64,000 bases of DNA from an uncultured Lachnospiraceae bacterium (GCA_910578555.1 CAJTPS010000004.1:1-64000), one strand, 5' to 3'. Shown: positions 36,201-44,057, counted from the first letter of the stretch. Translations and numbers: made by a program. The notes: generated by a model not told the origin, from the sequence alone.

Positions 36201-36317
36201 ATCCTCGTCGTCAAACACGCCGTTTTCTTCCACGAGAAATTTATCTAATTCAATTTCTTTACGATATTCTCTTTTTCTTTTTATGTTATTTTTTGTATGA
36301 TTCTTTCTGTTCTGCAT
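33204..36317 (-). CDS. Large surface GH25 protein with acidic repeats and Big2 domains (1037 aa)
   Basis: Order of parts: a basic start (1-25); a strongly acidic Asp/Glu/Tyr tract (about 80-175) with 11-residue repeats; one membrane helix (about 191-213); a prealbumin-like domain (about 290-370: KIKFVNKSTGKLIGGLPFEV); three Big2 Ig-like domains, the last two nearly identical; a cell-wall-binding-like repeat (GWQTIDGHVYFYDKNGNYVT); and C-terminal GH25 (about 835-1037) with GIDVSKHNGSIDW, IIRCGYRGYSTG, IFIDVEGSGGRG and DMWQYSSRG. The acidic tract would be cytoplasmic and the rest outside, so it probably hydrolyses or holds peptidoglycan. It has a good promoter. Its prealbumin-GH25 core matches the smaller protein at 29748, suggesting duplication. 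Confidence 0.9.
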   Translation of the reverse strand: MQNRKNHTKNNIKRKREYRKEIELDKFLVEENGVFDDEDDDNVTDDTLEFLCLDDETIEAYQRRHSRKKAQGRTSAVRYVEEAYEDETYYAEEAYEDDETYDEEVYAEYDEDEDYEDEEYEDGGYDEDGEYEDGGYDEDEDYEDDEDEEYEDDDDEDYEEDEYDEAYGEYDEDDSMIVRFRHFLADMSTLDVVVAMLGIVVLAGVIVTGTLYANAKSMEKQVEAFATVGEEMEGISVIGESGLVAVTESARLSGMIDPEGEPEEDEGQEQETPDRNRQIEVALNLTSIQSDLKIKFVNKSTGKLIGGLPFEVEVTNGKKNFGLMDEDKDGIIYQTGIDAGTYHVTVKPFAGDKYAEYKLPASESSVKVTDTIAYKKVDVADEVKAESEVNAAAEDKTVQNTVVESALTDTVEWVESTKTPVGEGTAVYEEVSKKNIPDPWTLSGAYRKLVEEGDETEEDPADISVEISSGSLNLDKGESASLSVKVSGTSFRYMVEWSSSDTNVATVSDGSVKGVGTGSATITARVVIGSMIQERTCSVTVSEPEKPEKPDGPEKPDDDNDDNQDGNNQNNEGTVYTKISISGDKEVSVGKTITLSAQTEPKGGKVKWESDDENIARVDGKGVVTGVAEGTVRIRAICENSDTADVETTCEIKVKKAPEGAVYTKISISGDKEVPVGKSVTLTARTEPEGGKVKWKSDNDKIAKVDDKGVVTGVAEGTAKITAVCENKDTEDVQAVCEIKVKKAANVDGNAKLKDKDGNQMYYKNADGEYKEAVYDDYNKRDAFYKKSTKVSEYRYTGWQTIDGHVYFYDKNGNYVTGEQVIQGAKYMFGSDGKMSSNSGTMGIDVSKHNGSIDWNAVKNSGVSYVIIRCGYRGYSTGVLIEDPKFRSNIKGAKAAGLKVGVYVFSQAVNEVEAVEEASMAVSLASGYGLDYPIFIDVEGSGGRGDGVSRDMRTAVCKAFCATVQNSGYSAGIYANKTWFTEKINTGSLTGYKIWLAQYASAPTYTATRYDMWQYSSRGRVSGIKGDVDMNISYMHY
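34300..34820. repeat. Near-identical Big2 domain repeats in the GH25 gene
   Basis: Two tandem coding units of about 260 bases encode VYTKISISGDKEV-VGK domains that agree at most positions. The stretch CCTTGTCGCCGCTTATGCTG recurs near 34308 and 34563. A third, more diverged Big2 unit lies next to them. Such units are prone to copy-number change. Confidence 0.7.
35860..36000. repeat. Acidic-tract tandem repeat in the GH25 gene
   Basis: A 33-base unit encodes EDGGYDEDGEY-like 11-mers. Two adjacent copies starting at 35901 and 35934 are identical over about 31 bases, and degenerate copies flank them. It codes for the intracellular Asp/Glu/Tyr tract of the 1037-residue protein. Confidence 0.7.
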
Positions 36318-36352
36318 TTATGTAAACCCTTCTTTTTTAACATTTTTGTAAC

Positions 36353-36381
36353 ATTATAGCACAAAACCTCAATGGATTCAA
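36353..36381 (-). promoter_or_regulatory. Promoter of the large GH25 gene
   Basis: Minus strand TTGAAT (36381-36376), 17-base spacer, TATAAT (36358-36353), 36 bases before the start codon. Confidence 0.65.
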
Positions 36382-36413
36382 GGTTTTTTACTTCCCGCAT
36401 ATTTCCACAAAGA

Positions 36414-36428
36414 TTTACATAATGTAAA
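36414..36428. promoter_or_regulatory. Palindrome upstream of the GH25 promoter
   Basis: TTTACAT-A-ATGTAAA, a perfect 7-bp dyad about 33 bases upstream of the -35 box of the GH25 gene, in a divergent intergenic region. It is a plausible operator; the regulator is unknown. Confidence 0.4.
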
Positions 36429-36467
36429 CACCTCCGCAATGGGTGCGCGCGATATTTTACATCGCTT

Positions 36468-36490
36468 AATTTTCCATAATATGGTAAATT
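36468..36490. promoter_or_regulatory. Imperfect palindrome beside the zinc-ribbon gene promoter
   Basis: AATTTTCCAT-AAT-ATGGTAAATT, 10-base arms with one mismatch pair, ending five bases before the -35 box at 36495. Possible operator for the divergent pair. Confidence 0.35.
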
Positions 36491-36494
36491 TCGC

Positions 36495-36523
36495 TTGACT
36501 TTATCCCATTAAACTGACACAAT
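36495..36523 (+). promoter_or_regulatory. Possible promoter of the zinc-ribbon gene
   Basis: TTGACT (36495-36500), 17-base spacer, CACAAT (36518-36523). The -35 box is good, the -10 box matches four of six. Confidence 0.4.
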
Positions 36524-36577
36524 ACAAGTGCAACCTTACAATTACAACATTCATTTTAATGCAAAGGGGATTTTACT

Positions 36578-36913
36578 ATGATGTACATGCATTATTGTAA
36601 GCGTTGCCATCGGGTCTATATGCTCAACGGACACAAACAGACCTGTCCGAAGTGCCGTGAGAACATTACGGAACTGAAGATCAGTTACATGGAATATGCC
36701 GTTATGAGCCTGGATGCTAGGGAACAGTTCTGTACTTGCTGTGCTGACGATGAGCAGCTGCAAAAGTTAAGTACCACTTATCGTATGTTCAAGTACAGCA
36801 AATGGTACAAGGAACTGCAGACCCAGGTTTCCGATGACCGCTATTATTACTTACTCCATGAAAGCACGGAGCCCGATGGAGAACGCTGTGTCTGTGGCCT
36901 GAGCGCCATCTGA
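36578..36913 (+). CDS. Small zinc-ribbon protein of unknown function (111 aa)
   Basis: Start supported by AAAGGGG eight bases before the ATG. The N-terminus holds a zinc ribbon, CKRC (residues 7-10) and CPKC (23-26). A second Cys group (FCTCC, around 52-55) and a late CVCG add up to nine cysteines in a short protein. It is soluble, with no signal peptide. I do not recognise a named family; it could be a small DNA-binding or adaptor protein. It is divergent from the large GH25 gene, with two palindromes between them, and is closed by a strong terminator, so it is a single-gene unit. Confidence 0.7.
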   Translation: MMYMHYCKRCHRVYMLNGHKQTCPKCRENITELKISYMEYAVMSLDAREQFCTCCADDEQLQKLSTTYRMFKYSKWYKELQTQVSDDRYYYLLHESTEPDGERCVCGLSAI

Positions 36914-36917
36914 CACG

Positions 36918-36963
36918 AAAAAGAGCGCAGCCTGAAATTTATTTTCCCGGCAGCGCTCTTTTT
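36918..36963 (+). terminator. Terminator of the zinc-ribbon gene
   Basis: AAAAAGAGCGC (36918-36928) and GCGCTCTTTTT (36953-36963) form an 11-bp stem with A-tract and T-tract; the symmetrical form may work on both strands. Confidence 0.85.
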
Positions 36964-37078
36964 CATGTAAAACAAAAGTTTTTATTAAAAAATTTTTAAT
37001 CCATGGATTTTTATGAATTTTCATAGTAGAATAATGGATAGTCATACAGACCGAACTGTTATGAAGAAGGAGATATCT

Positions 37079-38074
37079 ATGGACAAGAACCGACAAGAAG
37101 AACAAACAGAGAAGAAGAAACTGCGTATCAATATCCACCTGATCCTGCTGGGCGCGATCGTATTGATTGCCGGTTTCTCCGCATACAGACTGTATAAATG
37201 GAATAAGGGCGTGCCCTCAGACTATGATCCGGACTATCAGACCACAGATTTTGATATCGAAGCGATGGACAGCATCATTCCGCTTGCCCCCGACAAACTG
37301 GAAGGCCGCGAAGATGACGGTGTCACGACAATCCTGTGCCTCGGAGACGATCCTTTTTCCCTGAATCAGGGACCGGGAGGACTGGCGGAACAGATTGCCG
37401 AAAAGACCGGCGCAGCCGTCTATAACGGCTCCTTTACCGGAACCACCATGGCGGCGCAGTATGAATCTTACAACGACGGGTATATTCTGGATGCGTTCTC
37501 CTTCTCTTATATAGCACAAAGCCTCGCTTCCGGCGACTTTGACCTGATGAAGACGGCTGCCTCCTACAGCTTTGACGAGTCTTTTCCCAAGACGACAGCT
37601 ATGCTGGAAACACTTGATATGAACAGTGTCGATCTGATCTGTATTATGTATGACGGCAGTGACTACATCAACAAACGGCCTTGTGACGATCCCAACGCGC
37701 CCTATTCCACCATCACCTACACCGGTGCTCTGCGGGCAGGCGTAAAAGCGATTCAGGAGGCTTATCCGCACATACGGATCGTCGTGATGTCCCACACATT
37801 CTGTCACGCGATCAATGAAGAAGGCAACTTCGTAAACGGCGACCGCACAGACTTAGGCCACGGCACTTTAAGCCATTATCTGCAGAAAGAACTGGATGCC
37901 GCCAACGACTGCGGTATTTCCCTGATCGATAATTTCTATGGCTCCATCAATGAGGATAATTATCTGGATTACATGACGGATTATATCCACTTAAATGATG
38001 CCGGCAGAGAACTGCTGGCCAGAAGATTCGTGGAATGTATCTTCCCGGATCTGGCAGCGAGCCCGGAGGAATAA
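37079..38074 (+). CDS. SGNH-like protein lacking the usual nucleophile
   Basis: 331 residues from ATG 37079, with AAGGAG seven bases upstream. One N-terminal membrane helix (about 20-40) puts the domain outside. The SGNH order is visible: block I ILCLGDDPFS, block II-like NGSFTGTTMAAQ, block III-like MYDGSDY, and DYIHLNDAGRELL carrying the Asp-x2-His. In block I the normal G-D-S reads G-D-D (codon GAT), so the catalytic serine is missing. It may be inactive, bind glycan, or use another residue. It converges on the SGNH/AlgJ-like and MBOAT genes and may belong to the same acylation machinery. Confidence 0.8.
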   Translation: MDKNRQEEQTEKKKLRINIHLILLGAIVLIAGFSAYRLYKWNKGVPSDYDPDYQTTDFDIEAMDSIIPLAPDKLEGREDDGVTTILCLGDDPFSLNQGPGGLAEQIAEKTGAAVYNGSFTGTTMAAQYESYNDGYILDAFSFSYIAQSLASGDFDLMKTAASYSFDESFPKTTAMLETLDMNSVDLICIMYDGSDYINKRPCDDPNAPYSTITYTGALRAGVKAIQEAYPHIRIVVMSHTFCHAINEEGNFVNGDRTDLGHGTLSHYLQKELDAANDCGISLIDNFYGSINEDNYLDYMTDYIHLNDAGRELLARRFVECIFPDLAASPEE

Positions 38075-38092
38075 TGGTATTTCCGTTGAATG

Positions 38093-39148
38093 CTAATACT
38101 CCACCGAGAACAGCGTCTCAAAATCAAACCGGTCTATCATATCCCGTGTTTCGCGCAGTGCCTGTGTCATCGCCTCCACACTTGTGATCTCACAGGCGCC
38201 GTCCGCAAAACATTCTGTCATATAACGGTTGATATCCCTGTGATAGTGGGTATAATCCGCATAATTATTCAGATCCGTCACGATCTCCTCCTGATTCGGG
38301 AAGTAAAAGATCCGCACATTATCATAGGCAAGCAGCGTCTCCGCGATATGCGCATACTCCGCCATGGTTGCTTCCAGATGGTTCTCCTGTATCACATCGT
38401 TCCAGTACAGAATGCTGTAGGGCGGGAAGAAAATATAAAACGTCGTGTCCGCATTCTGTTCGATATAGGGGCACAGATTCGTCCGCAGATTCCGGTCCGT
38501 GTTCTCAATGTATGCCTCCGGCGCCGCCTCCTCCGCCACCGGCTCAGCCGGCACATAATTGTGCATGACCCACTGGATATTGTAGTATTCGTCCGTCCAC
38601 CAGCTCTGGTACACGGTAGCCAGGTCTGTCTTATCCGGGTCTGCGAGCGGTCTTAAGATATAGTTTAAGACCACGTCTTTATTCCAGAGATACTGCACGT
38701 CATTCAGATAATTATCATCATAGAGGTATTCCGGGATCGGATATTTCGTCTCCTCCACGCCGCCGGTGTAAGTCGTCACATCAACTCCCAGGAAGACCGC
38801 GCGCACGTCATGTCCGCTGTCAAAGATAATATCCATAATATTCGCCTGATCTTTCGGATATGCGCCGCTGTAGTTCAGCTTCAGTGCGGAAACGCCCAGC
38901 AGTTCCTCAAACCAGTGCGTATTGAAATTCACCGTCATGGAAGAACCGAGAATCACGCTGTCATACTCCATATGCTTCGCCATGCCTGGATTCTGACTGA
39001 GCTGGTTGTCCACCAGATAGGGGAAATTCTCAAGCGGCGCATGGTACTGGAAAAAAGGGTCCACGAAAATCACCAGCGCACCTGCAAGAGCAAACAGTAT
39101 TAAGATGACGGATATGGTCGATATGACCCACTTCTTGAATCTGTCCAT
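38093..39148 (-). CDS. SGNH/AlgJ-like membrane-anchored protein, partner of MBOAT
   Basis: 351 residues with an N-terminal helix (about 8-30) and an extracellular domain. SVILGSSMTVNF is a DltD/AlgJ-type nucleophile motif. ADYTHYHRDINRYM near the C-terminus provides the Asp-x2-His. It lies 32 bases downstream of an MBOAT gene on the same strand. In alginate (AlgI/AlgJ/AlgX) and D-alanylation (DltB/DltD) systems, MBOAT plus SGNH proteins transfer acyl groups to exported glycans. I infer O-acetylation of the polysaccharide made here. Hypothetical proteins of this form are common in Lachnospiraceae glycan clusters. Confidence 0.78.
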   Translation of the reverse strand: MDRFKKWVISTISVILILFALAGALVIFVDPFFQYHAPLENFPYLVDNQLSQNPGMAKHMEYDSVILGSSMTVNFNTHWFEELLGVSALKLNYSGAYPKDQANIMDIIFDSGHDVRAVFLGVDVTTYTGGVEETKYPIPEYLYDDNYLNDVQYLWNKDVVLNYILRPLADPDKTDLATVYQSWWTDEYYNIQWVMHNYVPAEPVAEEAAPEAYIENTDRNLRTNLCPYIEQNADTTFYIFFPPYSILYWNDVIQENHLEATMAEYAHIAETLLAYDNVRIFYFPNQEEIVTDLNNYADYTHYHRDINRYMTECFADGACEITSVEAMTQALRETRDMIDRFDFETLFSVEY

Positions 39149-39180
39149 AACTTATTCTCACACACTCTCTCTTGATCTCA

Positions 39181-40818
39181 TCAGAAATTAAAATACAGAA
39201 ATGTACTCACTTTAGAAAATGTAAGCACACACCACAGCGCAAGCACGGCAAAGACAACCGTCGATCCGGCTCTGAACTTCATCCGTTCCACCCGTCCGGC
39301 CGCATTCGGACCGATCATCGCCAGATACAGTCCCGCCGCCAGAATCACCCACATGAGAATATATCTGCTGCAGGACATGCGATCCAGATGCAGCACCTTG
39401 ATGACATACCAGAACTCATCGACCTGAAAACACTCGGCCAGTTCCAGAGAAACCTTCTGCACGCTTCCTCTGACGGCAGCCGTGAGCATGCGGTTCGCCT
39501 GTGCAATATTTTCTGCACGAAAGTAGACCCATGCAACAGCCACATAGCCAAACAGCAAAATACGTGACACAGCTGTCATAATAATATGCCCGATCCGTGC
39601 CGGCTGACGTTTTCCCGACTGTACCGTCGGAGAATCCCCGCCCCGTCCGGCTTCCTGTAATGACGGGATTCCTGCATAATCCCGGCACAGACGCGGCTTC
39701 AGGCTCCTCTGCCACAGTCTGGTCAGCACATACAATATGCCGTGCATGGCGCCCCATACAAGATAATTCCAGCCCGCACCGTGCCACAGACCGCTCAGCC
39801 CGAATACGATCATCAGGTTCAGATACATGCGCGCCGCCCCTCTGCGGTTGCCGCCGAGCGGGATATAGACGTATTTCGTGAAGAACCGGTTCAGCGTGAT
39901 ATGCCATCTCTTCCAGAAATCCACGATATTCACCGCCTGATACGGCGAGTCGAAATTGACCGGAATCTCTATGCCAAGCATCCTGCCGATCCCCCGCGCC
40001 ATATCGCAGTAGCCGCTGAAATCAAAATAGAGCTGCAGTGCATAAAATATGATAACCAGAACCGCGTCCGCGCGTCCCAAAAGCTCCACATGTGCATAGC
40101 CGTAGTCCACACCCGCGCCGAACGTATCCGCGATCAGCACTTTCTTCGCCATTCCCAGGATGAAAAGGCTCATCCCTTCTGCAACACGCTGCCAGCGCAC
40201 CTTCTGCGTACCCATCTGCGCAAACTGCGGCAGCATCTCCCCGTGATTGACGATTGGTCCCGCGATCAGCTGCGGAAAGAAAGATACAAACAGCGCGTAG
40301 TCTGTCAGTGAACAGTCCCGCACTTCCCCGCGGTATGTGTCCACGATAAAGGAAATCTGCTGGAACGTGAAGAAGCTGATACCGAGAGGCAGCAGAATAT
40401 GCCGCAGCGCCGCGAATGTACCAAACAGCGCATTCATGGTGGAAAGAAAAAAGTCGAAATACTTGAAATAAAACAGTACGCCCAGATTGAGCACAACCGC
40501 CAGAATCATGACCATCCTGCGGCGCAAAGCTGCCGCCGGAGCCGGAAGCGCAGCCGCCCCGTGCCGGATAACTGCCGCCGCCGGCTGTCCGCTGTCAATC
40601 GCCCCACGGGACAATATTCTGTGAAACAGGTAATTGCCGCCGATGCTGCACACCATGATCAGCAGATAGGACGTATTAAACCAGCCATAGAACCAGAAGG
40701 ACATGGCGGTCAGAAACACTTTTGCAGCCGCAGTCCTGTGCATGCGCAGCAGACCATAATATCCCAGCAGGCACATAGGAAAAAAAAGAAATACAAAAAC
40801 ATATGAGTTAAATAACAT
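39181..40818 (-). CDS. MBOAT family O-acyltransferase (AlgI-like)
   Basis: 545 residues with about eleven membrane helices. ISFFTFQQISFIVDTYRG, FFPQLIAGPI, YFDFSGYCDMARGIGRMLGI, NFDSPYQAVNIVDFWKRWHI and GLSGLWHGAGWNYLVWGAMHG are all standard AlgI/PatA motifs, the last with the catalytic His. AGGAGG precedes the start. An internal loop (about 385-410: SLQEAGRGGDSPTVQSGKRQ) is extra and polar. It carries an acyl group across the membrane to an exported glycan, working with the SGNH protein just downstream. A second MBOAT gene is cut by the right edge of the window. Confidence 0.93.
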   Translation of the reverse strand: MLFNSYVFVFLFFPMCLLGYYGLLRMHRTAAAKVFLTAMSFWFYGWFNTSYLLIMVCSIGGNYLFHRILSRGAIDSGQPAAAVIRHGAAALPAPAAALRRRMVMILAVVLNLGVLFYFKYFDFFLSTMNALFGTFAALRHILLPLGISFFTFQQISFIVDTYRGEVRDCSLTDYALFVSFFPQLIAGPIVNHGEMLPQFAQMGTQKVRWQRVAEGMSLFILGMAKKVLIADTFGAGVDYGYAHVELLGRADAVLVIIFYALQLYFDFSGYCDMARGIGRMLGIEIPVNFDSPYQAVNIVDFWKRWHITLNRFFTKYVYIPLGGNRRGAARMYLNLMIVFGLSGLWHGAGWNYLVWGAMHGILYVLTRLWQRSLKPRLCRDYAGIPSLQEAGRGGDSPTVQSGKRQPARIGHIIMTAVSRILLFGYVAVAWVYFRAENIAQANRMLTAAVRGSVQKVSLELAECFQVDEFWYVIKVLHLDRMSCSRYILMWVILAAGLYLAMIGPNAAGRVERMKFRAGSTVVFAVLALWCVLTFSKVSTFLYFNF

Positions 40819-40822
40819 CCGG

Positions 40823-41596
40823 TCAGACCTCCTGCGACGTTTCCGAGTCCTGATAGATCAAATATTCTCCCACCTGATCATACAGCGTAAAACCATAATC
40901 TGTCAGCGGCTCGGTCAGTTCCCTGTCCTCTTTCAGCACCACATAAGCACACGGATACTCCCGTGTAAGCCCGACAAAAGATGCCGTCTCGATCACTTCC
41001 GCCTTCTCCATCGCCTCATACATGGCATGGTGGTAATCCCATCTGGCAATCAGCATCTCCCGGCCGTAGGGCAGTTCGATCTGCGTGCTGTACTGCCTGA
41101 TGTAATAGATGAGATCCGCCGGGACAAGCACTGTGATCCGCCCCTCTTCCGGCTCGATCAGGTCTACGATATCTACCGCCTCCTGTGGGAGATGCCATGC
41201 ATTCTGCGCTTTCGTAATATGCTCGCTGTCATAGACGTAATTGCCGCACGCCGCAACCGCAATGCAGATGACCGCCAGCCCGATCCGCCGGTGTCTGCCG
41301 CACAGCCTGATCAGACCATACGCGCTGACCAGACTCATCTGCAGCAGCCATAACAACCTGTAATACGTCTCCGAATCTTCCAGAATACGGACGAATACTT
41401 TACGAAACAACGGACAGAAGAACAGCGCCAGCAGCAACGTGGGCGCGTACACGAAAATCGCACGCCGCCTCTTATCCTTCTCCGTCAGCCACAGATACAG
41501 CAGCACGAAGAGATAGATGCCCGCCAGATATCCATTCTCATGAAATCCCATATAATTCTTAAAGACCACAACACTCTCTAAAAAGATGCCCCACAT
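40823..41596 (-). CDS. Multi-membrane protein of unknown function (257 aa)
   Basis: Three to four membrane helices in the first 150 residues (ENGYLAGIYLFVLLYLWL, RRAIFVYAPTLLLALFFCPL, then YRLLWLLQMSLV), followed by a soluble part (EEGRITVLVPADLIYYI and IELPYGREMLIARWDYHHAM). It lies only 20 bases after the DUF6077-like gene and 4 bases before the MBOAT gene. It resembles the C-terminal half of GT-C-like or DUF6077-type proteins, whose last soluble part often looks like this. Either it is a separate partner, or the two were once one gene. The GGAG is 11 bases before the ATG, so the start is weak. Confidence 0.65.
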   Translation of the reverse strand: MWGIFLESVVVFKNYMGFHENGYLAGIYLFVLLYLWLTEKDKRRRAIFVYAPTLLLALFFCPLFRKVFVRILEDSETYYRLLWLLQMSLVSAYGLIRLCGRHRRIGLAVICIAVAACGNYVYDSEHITKAQNAWHLPQEAVDIVDLIEPEEGRITVLVPADLIYYIRQYSTQIELPYGREMLIARWDYHHAMYEAMEKAEVIETASFVGLTREYPCAYVVLKEDRELTEPLTDYGFTLYDQVGEYLIYQDSETSQEV

Positions 41597-41616
41597 AGAC
41601 TAGTCTACTCCCTGTA

Positions 41617-42984
41617 TTATTTCAACAGATAACTGTACGCCGTAACGACATAAATCGCCATATAAATCACATTCGGGATGCATACTGCCCCCATCTTAAG
41701 AAGCACTCTGTAATCCCGCTCTGTCACGGTCAGCGCAAGCGCCGTCAGTGCCATCAGTATACAGGCCAGAAATACCGCAATCGAACTGCACACGCCCGCC
41801 GTCATATTGATACAGACAAACACAAGCCAGAGTCCGGCGTCATCATAACGCTTCCGCTGCTTACGGACTGCTTCATTCTTCTCTGTCACATCCGGCTTCC
41901 GGCCGGCTGCTTTCCGCGCATTTCCGCCCGCTTTACGGTCTGCCGTCCTCTCCTGCGGCATCCCCTTCCTCCTGTCAAAGATCCACAGGAACATCCAAAA
42001 CAGCGCCGGAATCACCAGTGAACCCGCCACAGCCTTGCCCTGCCATGTTCTGGTCAGGAAAAAGGTCTCGTTCGTGTAGATCGACACGTTGCCAAAGATC
42101 TGGAACATCGCCATCAGAATCATGAAAACCGGCAGATTCTCCCGATGAAGGAAAGTGTTATCCTCCATCTGCCTCCTGCCTGCCCTCTCCTTTTTTGTCT
42201 GCTCCCGTGCCGTTTTCTCTTTATGACCGCTGTGTGGATTAAACCGGAAAAGCTGCCGCCCGATCTCATAATATACGAGATAACTCAGCGGAATCAGTAC
42301 AAACGGCAGGATCGTATGTGACACGATCGTCGCATGGATACCGCTTTTCACGGCAATAAAAGCAACCCACATCGGAAACACTGCCAGCGCGTGACGAATA
42401 TCCAGATCCGTGGGCCGTCCCGTATAAGGCAGAATGCGATACATCACGTCAGCCTGCTGTGCAATCAGAGACTCCACCACATAATAAGCATCGTCTCCGT
42501 CAAAAGAGGCGTAAGCCGCCGCCTTGTACAACTGAAATCCCAGCAGTCCAAAGAACAACAGCCATTCGATCCGCTCCGCCCACGACATTCTCTTCCCCTG
42601 CGCGGCGATGTGCTCTCTTACTCGCTTTACAAAACTGACGTTTCTGTCACTTTTCTGCCTTATCTCAACGTCTTTACCTGTAATCAGATCCGGCCTGTGG
42701 GCCCTGTGGTTCCGGTATGCAAGCCACACGCCCGCCGCCGCGCACACCATACTGCTTATCATAAAGCATACGGACGCCGTCTTGAAATTATCATATTTTA
42801 CAAAAAGTACCGCCGGGATCGTCACCACTTCAAAGAGCGCCCACATGACGAAGTACCCCGCAAGCAGCACAAAACCCGGCCCGCGCCGCTTAGCCGATAT
42901 GAAATTCGCCGGGATCAGACCGATGCAAAACGGTATGACCGCAAGCCAGAATAATAAACCCAACAAACCTGTTATGTGTAACAT
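41617..42984 (-). CDS. DUF6077-like multi-membrane protein (455 aa)
   Basis: About nine membrane helices. It starts MLHITGLLGLLFWLAVIPFC. The middle has ASFDGDDAYYVVESLIAQQA, an acidic DD motif on the outer face like that of GT-C glycosyltransferases, followed by RILPYTGRPTDLD. A long charged cytoplasmic loop (about 345-385, KGMPQERTADRKAGGNARKA) is unusual. The pattern agrees with DUF6077 proteins found in Firmicutes glycan clusters; function is unproven, and lipid-linked sugar transfer is a guess. AGGAAGG precedes the start. It follows the GT4 gene by 11 bases and is co-transcribed. Confidence 0.72.
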   Translation of the reverse strand: MLHITGLLGLLFWLAVIPFCIGLIPANFISAKRRGPGFVLLAGYFVMWALFEVVTIPAVLFVKYDNFKTASVCFMISSMVCAAAGVWLAYRNHRAHRPDLITGKDVEIRQKSDRNVSFVKRVREHIAAQGKRMSWAERIEWLLFFGLLGFQLYKAAAYASFDGDDAYYVVESLIAQQADVMYRILPYTGRPTDLDIRHALAVFPMWVAFIAVKSGIHATIVSHTILPFVLIPLSYLVYYEIGRQLFRFNPHSGHKEKTAREQTKKERAGRRQMEDNTFLHRENLPVFMILMAMFQIFGNVSIYTNETFFLTRTWQGKAVAGSLVIPALFWMFLWIFDRRKGMPQERTADRKAGGNARKAAGRKPDVTEKNEAVRKQRKRYDDAGLWLVFVCINMTAGVCSSIAVFLACILMALTALALTVTERDYRVLLKMGAVCIPNVIYMAIYVVTAYSYLLK

Positions 42985-42995
42985 AACCCGCCTTC

Positions 42996-44057
42996 CTATA
43001 TGCCTGCTTCCTGCAAAAACCTGTCTGCTATATTTTGTAATCCATATCTTCTGGTGCTCTTCACCCCGTTATCGGATAGCGTCCTCGCGAACGCGGGGTC
43101 ATCCGCAATTCTGATCATCGCCTCCGTCAGGGCACCGCAGTCGCCTACCGGCGTCAGGAGGCCGCTGATCCCGTCCTCAATATACATCCGTGAACCGCCC
43201 ACCGGACAGTCCGTGGAAATCACGGGTACTCCCATTGCCAGAGCCTCTATCATAGAATTGGATATCCCTTCATAATCCGATGACAGCACAAACATGGCGC
43301 TGTCTCTGATCTCCTGCCGCACGTTCGAAGAAAATCCTCTGAAAACAGTTTTATCATGAATCTGCAGCCTCCCGGCCTGCTGTCTGAGTTCCGCCTCCAG
43401 CTCACCGACCCCGAATATATGAAGCTCATAATCCGGATGTGTCTTGCCAAACTCTGCAAAGGCCTCCAGCAATAATCGATGATTCTTCTGTGCCTCCAGT
43501 CTGCCGACAGAGACGATCCTTTTCTTCCGTTCCCCCGCATAGGGTTCCGGCATGTCCTCCGCGATCGGATTCGGAATCACCGCCGAGATCCGCTGCAGAT
43601 CTTCGGCAAAGCACTTCCGCATATCCTCGGTCTGCAATATCAGTTTTTCCGCTTTACGGTATGACCAGTCGCGGAGCCGCTGTCCGGATATGCGGGTCGG
43701 ATCGTTTCTCTCCGCCACCAGCAGCCTGTGGGGAATCCCCGCGGCTGCAAGCACCGAAAATATAGTGCCTCTCACACAGAAAGAGAAAATATAGCACCGC
43801 CTGTTCCTGCGGTAAAACCGCCGCATTTTAAACAGCCTTTTCAACTGGATCAGCGGATTCCCGTCGGATGGCTGTCCGGCGATAAAGACTTCTATTCTCT
43901 CATCCAGAGTATAGGCAACATGATCTCCCGCAAATAAAAGCACTGCTGCCTCATATCCTCTTTTCACATACTCGTTCGCCAGCATGGCAACAACCCGCTC
44001 CGAGCCGCCGCCCGGCATGTCCGGCAGTACAAACACGATCTTCGTATCTTTATCCAT
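42996..44057 (-). CDS. GT4 family glycosyltransferase
   Basis: 353 residues from ATG 44057, which overlaps the previous stop (TAATG) with AGAGGA upstream. GT-B fold: VFVLPDMPGGGSERVVAMLA at the N-terminus, RIVSVGRLEAQKNHRLLLEAF, and FVLSSDYEGISNSMIEALAMG with the E-x7-E nucleotide-sugar motif. The C-terminal VISTDCPVGGSRMYIEDG is typical of GT4. This is the only clear GT-B enzyme in the window and is likely a retaining hexosyl- or GlcNAc-transferase. It is coupled to the GT2 gene upstream by the overlapping start and stop. Confidence 0.92.
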   Translation of the reverse strand: MDKDTKIVFVLPDMPGGGSERVVAMLANEYVKRGYEAAVLLFAGDHVAYTLDERIEVFIAGQPSDGNPLIQLKRLFKMRRFYRRNRRCYIFSFCVRGTIFSVLAAAGIPHRLLVAERNDPTRISGQRLRDWSYRKAEKLILQTEDMRKCFAEDLQRISAVIPNPIAEDMPEPYAGERKKRIVSVGRLEAQKNHRLLLEAFAEFGKTHPDYELHIFGVGELEAELRQQAGRLQIHDKTVFRGFSSNVRQEIRDSAMFVLSSDYEGISNSMIEALAMGVPVISTDCPVGGSRMYIEDGISGLLTPVGDCGALTEAMIRIADDPAFARTLSDNGVKSTRRYGLQNIADRFLQEAGI

